64,000 bases of DNA from Synaphobranchus kaupii. Its lineage: Eukaryota; Chordata; Actinopteri; Anguilliformes; Synaphobranchidae. A program made the position numbers and the translations under genes. The notes under the pieces are model-generated. The model was not told where the DNA came from. It saw only the letters and a program-made list of their open reading frames with translations, and made no database searches. Positions 57,035 to 64,000 of this stretch are shown piece after piece (position 1 is the stretch's first letter; each line of letters begins with the position of its first letter). The DNA lies in the NCBI GenBank assembly GCA_029718625.1, contig CM056377.1, positions 112,741,641 to 112,805,640 of the forward strand, given 5' to 3'.

Positions 57035-58680
57035 CTGTTCACATTCACATTACAATATGGAAATATTATTCTGTGAAATGCACAATATGAATTTTGATAA
57101 CTGCAGATACAGACTGAGATCTGTAGGATTTAATGTTATAAATGCAAGGCCTGAACTATAATACTACTCTGTGAATGTAAATATGCACAAGAATAATGTA
57201 ACTACTTTTTGTCAGTGTTTTAGACAGGAGAAAGTATTCATGATAGTAGTTTGTATTTGTAAAAAAAAGAAGTAGTACAGGGAGAAAGGTGGACTTGCAG
57301 CCAAAAATACTGAACAATAATTGAATCATAGAAAAATCTGTTGGAGAGGTTATTAGTTTTCATCACAGGTTCCCTTTTGATGTGATGTTTCTAAAAAGAA
57401 AAAAAGAATGGGCACATTTACAAACCCGAGTGAAAACTCAGATTGTGGTAGTTAAAACCACCTGCGACTTTTCAAAGAAATGTGTTCTCAGCACTTAACC
57501 TGGAGAGAAAGCAGATCCATTCCTATTATGACAGGAGAGGCAATGCGCAGGCATTCAAAGAAGCCACATGTTGGCCACATGTCTGCCCATGTTTTTACGA
57601 GAATCTCCACAGATATGACAGTGTTTGCTTTTCAATTCACTGGCCCCTCTTTTTGCCATCCTCTAAAGGAAATCGTTACAACTTACTCCTGTCTTTGTTG
57701 AGGGTGGCCCAAAACAAACATCCTCTAATCGCTTGTGTAGACATTCTGAAATGAATTGTGTACTCCGGTGTGAAGTGCTCCAAACGCAGCCACGACCTCT
57801 TCACGCTCTCTGCGATAAATAATCCCAGCCCAAGTTTTGAGTCTCAGATTTTAATGGCAGGACTAGGATGACAACCATCTCTCTAATGAATGGGTTCGAC
57901 CCCAAATAGCTGTTAAGCGGTGCACGTGATCGGCTTCAGTAATATGAACAGTTATGGGTGCAGTAAGTGTGATATTTTTTCTCCTGCACGCTGCACTACA
58001 ATCACTTGCTTATAGCCTTCTCTCTTTTGTGTACAATATTACAATCCTGATTATATCCACCCTCACATAATCTCCACTTGAATTAATGCCGGTGATACAG
58101 TGCCCCCTATACTTTCAGGTTTGCATTGGACATGAATCTTCACCAGTGTACAGAACTATATTATTGCTTCTCTGCACTCAGGTACAAAAGTAAAGCTACA
58201 GATGTACTGGTACTGATAAAGCTGGTTGTGCTTTGAATTGTCAAGTTTGAGTTGTTCCCATCAGTACACTTGCCAACATACCCTCAAAGTAAAATGTGAG
58301 AGCCATATTGTGCAAATGAACTAAATTTGTGAAATATTTATTATCGCAATCAATATTTCAGAATAATTGACAGAATACAAATATTTGTCATTTGGTTTGA
58401 GTTATTAGCTAAGAGTGGCTCCAGTAAGCAAAAATCACTGACTGGACTGGATTCAGGTGAGGTTTAAAACAATTTTGTAAGTGGAGAGAAAACCTGTTAA
58501 TTGTTTTCCTGTGTATATTGATTAAAATTTTTATTTAAAGAAAAATTCCCCTTTTGGTCTGAAAGAAATTAACTGCATATCTTGCTCGTTTACATTATTA
58601 TAGTTCTTAAAATAAACATACCCTATTTAATAACCAAGCTTTACAACATTTTACCTGACAAATTTTCTCTCACTTGACTC
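57035..58680. other. Intergenic sequence
   Basis: Unique DNA. No exon, RNA gene or repeat recognised; small overlapping frames at 57480-57754 are not supported. Confidence 0.4.
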
Positions 58681-58687
58681 TTGGGCT

Positions 58688-59402
58688 TTGTCTGAATCAG
58701 AGCCCTAACTACTGTGCGCGTCTCCTGTGTACAGTGCACTGGCAGAAGTGTGCTGTTTAATGTGCACTGTGTAGCAGTCCGCGAAAAATATCCGTCATAC
58801 TATTTTCCAACCACACTGTGGAAGTGTTGTAAGCAGGTCATAAGGCGTCCCACCAGTGTTGCCATGTCTGCGGTTTTACAGCTAAATTGGGATACTTTCA
58901 AAGTGCAGTCACAGGTAAAAATGAAAAGTCACAAAGCATGCATTTTAAAAAAGTAAAAACATGATGATTTCTATATGATTTCTAAGCAAAAACATGATGA
59001 TTTCTATTTAAAATACGTTGGTTTCGGTTAAAATTAGCCTATAATTTGGGCTAGTTTTGAGTCGCCATTTGGCTGGAAAGTCTTACAGGATCTGGCAACC
59101 CTGCGCCCCACTCTTGTGCTGCCATGTCACGTGTTGTTTTTCTTGTATTTGAAGGAAAATGTCAGCGAAGCTGCGCCTCATTTTTTTTTAAACGAAGCTT
59201 CACGTCATAATTATGTGACCAAAATTACGTGTGCTTCTTGAAAAGTGTGCTCCCGAATGTACTCAGCGAAACCCCGGAAGTAAGTGTGTCATCCGGGTGT
59301 TTGAAGTATACTGCAATTTGAAAATAATTTGACTTTCTCGCCCTATCTACTCACCAAGGCTACTCAACAGTGTGGAAGAGTGCTGATTCGGACACGGCCT
59401 TG
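58688..59402. mobile_element. Possible MITE with GGCTTTGTCTGAATCAG ends
   Basis: The left end GGCTTTGTCTGAATCAG and, inverted at about 59380-59397, GGCCGTGTCCGAATCAG are similar. GTGCACT-rich segments (GTACAGTGCACTGG, AATGTGCACTGTG) lie just inside the left end, as in a common fish element. A small direct repeat (ACATGATGATTTCTAT) is at 58961 and 58991. The target duplication is unclear. Confidence 0.45.
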
Positions 59403-59404
59403 GT

Positions 59405-62400
59405 AGCAACAGCCTGCCATTTTTAAGCATCATTTATTTACTTTGTGACTATCCAGGAACAATGTCCATGTTTTAAATGGACAAATTTCTAATAAGATAG
59501 CTGTTAAAGAGTTTTTGTAGTAATTAAGATTGATATGTGCAGACTAATGTTACTAGTAACCTAAAAATGTTATAATAACAATCCTTGTGTCTTGCTTTCG
59601 GTTTGTTGGAATGTCTATATGAAACACTGATATGAAATCATAATTTAATCTCACAGCACAAAAACATTCCAAGCCTGCTCATGACCAGGGGTTTTGCCAT
59701 AATGACGTTGTATTATCATGGTGATGTTTGGCAACGTCCTGTACAGTACCACTGTAATATCAAATGTCCATGAAACCTGCCAGTGTATAATCACTGCGTA
59801 GCTAAGCAATGATATGTGCCTTTCTATCAGATTTAGTATAATGATAATCTTTTATATATACCTGATATACTTCTTCCAAATTAGGAATTGCTGAATGATC
59901 TGAATCAGATACAGCCAGCTGCCGCTCTGCAGTCCACATGCTGAGCTGCACAGTTGTTGTACTGGCGGTCTGCAGTCCTCCCACTGAGAGGGTGAGGAGG
60001 AAACTCTGCCAACGGAAACCATCCCCCCTGTAGCAAAATTATAGCCAACCGCGCACCACCCAAAAGGCTCTACCCACAGTCATCACTGGTACAGTCAGGA
60101 TTCACTGCATAATGTCTATGTACTTAGCCTATCATCTCTGCCATCACATTTCTTGGGCAGCCATTCCATGTTATGCATATTCATGAGGCGAAGGTGTAGC
60201 CATTTAAGAGGAACAGGACATCAATAATTATCCTGGATACACCAAGGGAAATACCATTTGGGTAAGGTTGTTAGAACATATTAATTTCACTTGATTACTA
60301 TTGAATTAAAGAAGAAACAACAAGAACATCAACTGATTGAAAATATTCATGAATAACATAAATATGAGTAACATAACTTCCTGGCTATTTCTACAGTTCT
60401 TAATAGCCTTGAGATAGCAGTGGAATATAGATCGGAACCTTCTAGCACTATATCTCTCTCCACTCTCTAAAACCTTATTCTGACACAGAGTCCCTCTGAC
60501 TTTTGATTCAAATCAAATGCTCTCTCTATATACTAAGTACTTCTAAACTAAGTAACTACTTCTGTAAATGCAGAATTGCATTGTCGGGAGTCTATCTATT
60601 TCCAAGGAGTGAATTAATGGTGAAGACAGTATCAACTATCAACACTGGAAAGCCAAATTAAAACTATTGGCACAAACAGTAAACATACTTTTAGGGGCTT
60701 GGCTTAAAATGGCACTTATCTATTTGATTTGTAACTTAAGCCACTCAGGCACTCACTCACTCACTTTAAAAGCCACTTTAATGCCAAAGGATACAACTCA
60801 CCAACAGCTCCAATGTTGATGAAGCCGAGGTAAAAATTAGACTGTAAGGGTCATTATTTGCTTTCATCACTCATAGTCACATATATCATTTAGTAAGACT
60901 TACACAGAAGGGAATTGCCTTTCTTTACTTTCTTGTGGGAGGGGTGGGGGGAGAGCGGGGGCAGAGAGCAGTTACTGCAGTGTCTTGGTGCCAGGAGGGT
61001 CCTTGGCTGAGATTACTAAAGCCTCCCAACAGCGACATCTGTTCCTGCAGGTGCCTTGGCAGACGAAAACCTCAGCTTGAGGAAGTGACGATCCCCACAG
61101 TCGCCAGCCCCACACCTCTAACTGGTTCTGGCAGTTTCACAAGGATCTAGCACTGCCGCTATTAATTGCCAGCTTCATCTAACATTTTGTGAGTTCTAAC
61201 GAGTGAGTCAAATCTTTTCATCTCAGTCAGGAGCAACAGTGCATAATTAATACTCATTTCAAGAGCCGGATTTAATTTGTGATGCTTCTGCCTTCACAGA
61301 AATGAAAGAGTTGTGGCATGCGGGAAGTAGCAGATGTGTTACTGCGATGGTAGTAATAGAGATACCAGTTTGTTTTTGTTGTGGATTACTTTCCTGTTTG
61401 CAGATTAGCTTTTAGTTGCTGCACACATGGATTTTGAATGAATGACTCAGACAAACTATTCCTGCCTTCAAATATTTCAGAAATTTGGTTTGCAAAGAGA
61501 ACCTTTCTTAAAATATCGCTGTTGTTTAATTTTATTATTATTATTATTATCTCAGATGTGCTAGCATCTCTTGTCTCTTTTAGCTCAGTTTATGTAATTT
61601 TGCACACCTGCATTGTATTGTATATGTATTGCTCTTCTAGGTGTGAAACCAAAATCCAAGCCTAAGATCAATATCCAAGTGGACCATCAGGATGAATCTA
61701 AATTCCTTGCTTTGGTCATAAACATTTTTGTCCTGTTTCTGCAGTGCATAAGTTATGAACAACTAATAATATAAGTGAGCCCAACTTTTTGTACTTGCCA
61801 AAAATGAATACATTTGAAGAGAGCTGCCATTTAAATTGCAGTATGCTGGTATTTCCTGTTCCTAAAGTATTTTTCCAGGAACAAATGAATACTTGGAAGT
61901 TTCAGTAATGCAGCAATCTCACAATGCTTTCATCCTGGGAACTGGAAACAAATACAACCTGTGCTCCAATGAATACAAGTGTCCATTGTTACTTTTCCTG
62001 TGAACCAAGAGATGTGCTACAGTTATAATATCACACCTCTCTTGTTTGCAATAATTAATGAGAAATGGTGAGGAACAGAATTGACAACAGCAAAAAATAA
62101 TCAATACCTTGATGGACCCTCTGTGAAATATTCACTCTGTTCTTGAACACCAGCCATGTTTTAATGCAATAAAATAGCAGTGTTTCAAATGGAGCCCTCA
62201 GATCTCCTGCCTTTTTGCATCCTGCAGGAGAGGACAGGCAGAGCAACGTATGACTGCCCTGTGGAGACCATGAATGATTTCCCCAAAGCAGTACGTTTCA
62301 TGGTGTACCAATGTGATGATTCACAGTGCTTTTGTATAAAGTAACCAACAACAAAATCTTCAAATGTACAAATGAATAAACATGCTGAAAAAAATGTGGT

Positions 62401-64000
62401 CAAAAAGTCCCTTCCAAGAAATGAGAATTCAAATCATGTTAATTGTTAAGTACCACAATTATGAATAATACTCTCTTTAGAATAAAAATCACATTGGCTC
62501 AGCAATATTTTGCTGAAGGACATAAACACTTCATATCCTATGAATTCTAAGGACATGAACACCAAATTATCAAAATTACATTAAAAACGTTTTTGAGTGT
62601 TTTGCTTTTCAGATGAGAAAATGTGGTTATGCAATGTCCTTAGGATTGCAGAAGGTTGTATTTGTTGGGGTACATAATATATTGTTGCTCTTCTATGTTG
62701 TACATCTTTAGCCTCAGTGTGTAGGTCCTGGTGAGAGTGATTTCAGCCCTGGAGGTGGGAGTACCATGGGATTGTAACACAATACAACACTATGTATGTA
62801 TGATCTCAATGATTATTTTAACATATAGAATATTACATGAATCCATTACAGTAAGTTTTATGTAACAGTACGCTAGACCTTGGATCTTCATATGTGATGA
62901 ACAGACTATCTATTATATAGCCACTATTTATATTGTGCTGTAATGCCACATCTGAGTCTTCAACTACATTTGAGTGTCATGGACTGCCTGACCTTTGTAT
63001 TGTCAACATGGCATGAACAATCAATCTGAAATTATGGCAATAATATTTCTCATACATACATCATTTGACCCCCTCACACAGCATGCACAAACTTTCCTCT
63101 AGATCAGAGACATTATATATATATATATTATATATACACAATAACATTGTATTCTTCCACTTTGTGTGTGTGAATTGAACGGCTAACTTTATGTTAGCAA
63201 CTCAGCATTTATTTTAATCTGTTTTATCTGGCAGAAATGGGGAGATATGTTTTTGTAGTGAAAATGTTACACTTCCCTATTCGACGAGGCTAAACTGAAT
63301 ATCAGTAATATTAGTTACGCAATCAAGTGGAACATTTGCCCCACGTTACTTATGTTCCTTATGTTTGTATAAAAAATATATCTTTCAAGTTCATGTCACT
63401 TTTGTGAGATGTATAATTTGGCATGCTACATTGAGTTTGAAAACTTTTTCTTTTATTGTTATTCTTAGGTTCACTGTAGCCAATGGCACTCAAGTGTGCC
63501 TATAAACCTAGCAAACCATTGCTGGTCTCATTTTTAGAGATTCATTTTCTAGTATATTTGTTGTGGTGTTTTTATTTTTCTTTGCCAATCCAATGGTATT
63601 TCGATTTACACTGTGATTGAGAGCCACGGAAGTGATGAGATGGCAGGACGCAGATTAGAGCTGAACACTGACAGAGTTGAGGTCAGGTTTCAATACATCA
63701 GCTGTATACCTGACAATGGGAAATAAGGCTTGCCAGAACAAGAAGATAACATCAGTAGCATCATCCCTCTGTGTATTTCAGAGTATTAGAAGACCTACGT
63801 ATATGGCAACAGAATTAGAGCTTGCAGAAAGTGGGGCTGTCAGTCAGACAGCCAGGTAATATTAAACCTCACACATGCCCACACATTTTTTTTCAGGGCA
63901 GTTGCAGGAGCCAAAGATTGCGGAATTCATTTTTCCATTGGCAATATGTTCAGATGGAGGGGAAAAAAAATTAACTGTCATGCCATGTTTTCATTTCATC
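59405..64000. other. Intergenic sequence to window end, possible conserved non-coding stretch at 60990-61330
   Basis: No host exon recognised. Simple repeats: (TTA)n at 61537-61556 and (TA)n at 63117-63136. The stretch 60990-61330 has balanced composition, no repeats and several ATTAAT/TTAATT-type homeodomain cores, and I flag it as a candidate conserved element without alignment support. A G-rich GGGAGGGGTGGGGGGAG lies at about 60936. Confidence 0.35.

Overview
This window is vertebrate nuclear DNA, almost certainly from a teleost or other ray-finned fish. It is AT-rich, intron-bearing and gene-poor. It is packed with repeat classes typical of fish genomes: L2/CR1-type LINEs, Tc1/mariner, hAT-like, Harbinger-like and TTAA-target (Kolobok-like) elements, and long CA, TCTG and CT microsatellites. 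I cannot name the species from the sequence.

Only one host protein-coding gene can be recognised. The last five coding exons of methionine synthase reductase (mtrr) lie on the + strand at 3706-3883, 4030-4148, 12702-12794, 15171-15350 and 15531-15675, with a poly(A) signal near 16010. Together they encode the C-terminal part of the FAD domain and the whole NADPH-binding domain of this diflavin enzyme, and the reading phase agrees across every junction. The upstream exons are outside the window. Bases 1-3705 are intron, holding a microsatellite/MITE hairpin (about 1597-2006) and a 36-bp GC-rich minisatellite that stops about 40 bp before the first visible exon. The 8.5-kb intron 4149-12701 contains several CpG-richer unique blocks and an antisense L2-type LINE carcass with remnants of both ORFs.

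From 16.0 to 64 kb I see no host coding exon. This looks like an intergenic desert downstream of mtrr, with one CpG-dense block (19380-19800), a few conserved-looking unique stretches, and many mobile elements. The main repeat landmarks are a triply nested MITE (17018-17797); a chimeric mariner-type MITE present twice with the same internal junction (17062-17705 and 22645-23372); and a 1006-bp near-palindromic element with TA target duplications (54214-55219), with partial copies at 29568-30024, 33448-34008 and 56153-56555. There are also two hAT-like MITEs with perfect 8-bp target duplications (13992-14177 and 51622-51817), a 1157-bp Harbinger-like element with a 3-bp duplication (45147-46303), LINE 3' fragments, and Tc1 ends (56571-57030).

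The most complex locus is 33448-39305. A half copy of the palindromic element abuts a 4.4-kb TTAA-flanked element (34009-38408) that carries THAP-like coding remnants and a minus-strand acidic ORF. Inside it sits a 5'-truncated LINE with a 786-codon open reverse transcriptase frame. To its right are two oppositely oriented LINE fragments. I found no convincing evidence for a wholly new cellular system; the novelty lies in the nested and chimeric transposon architecture.
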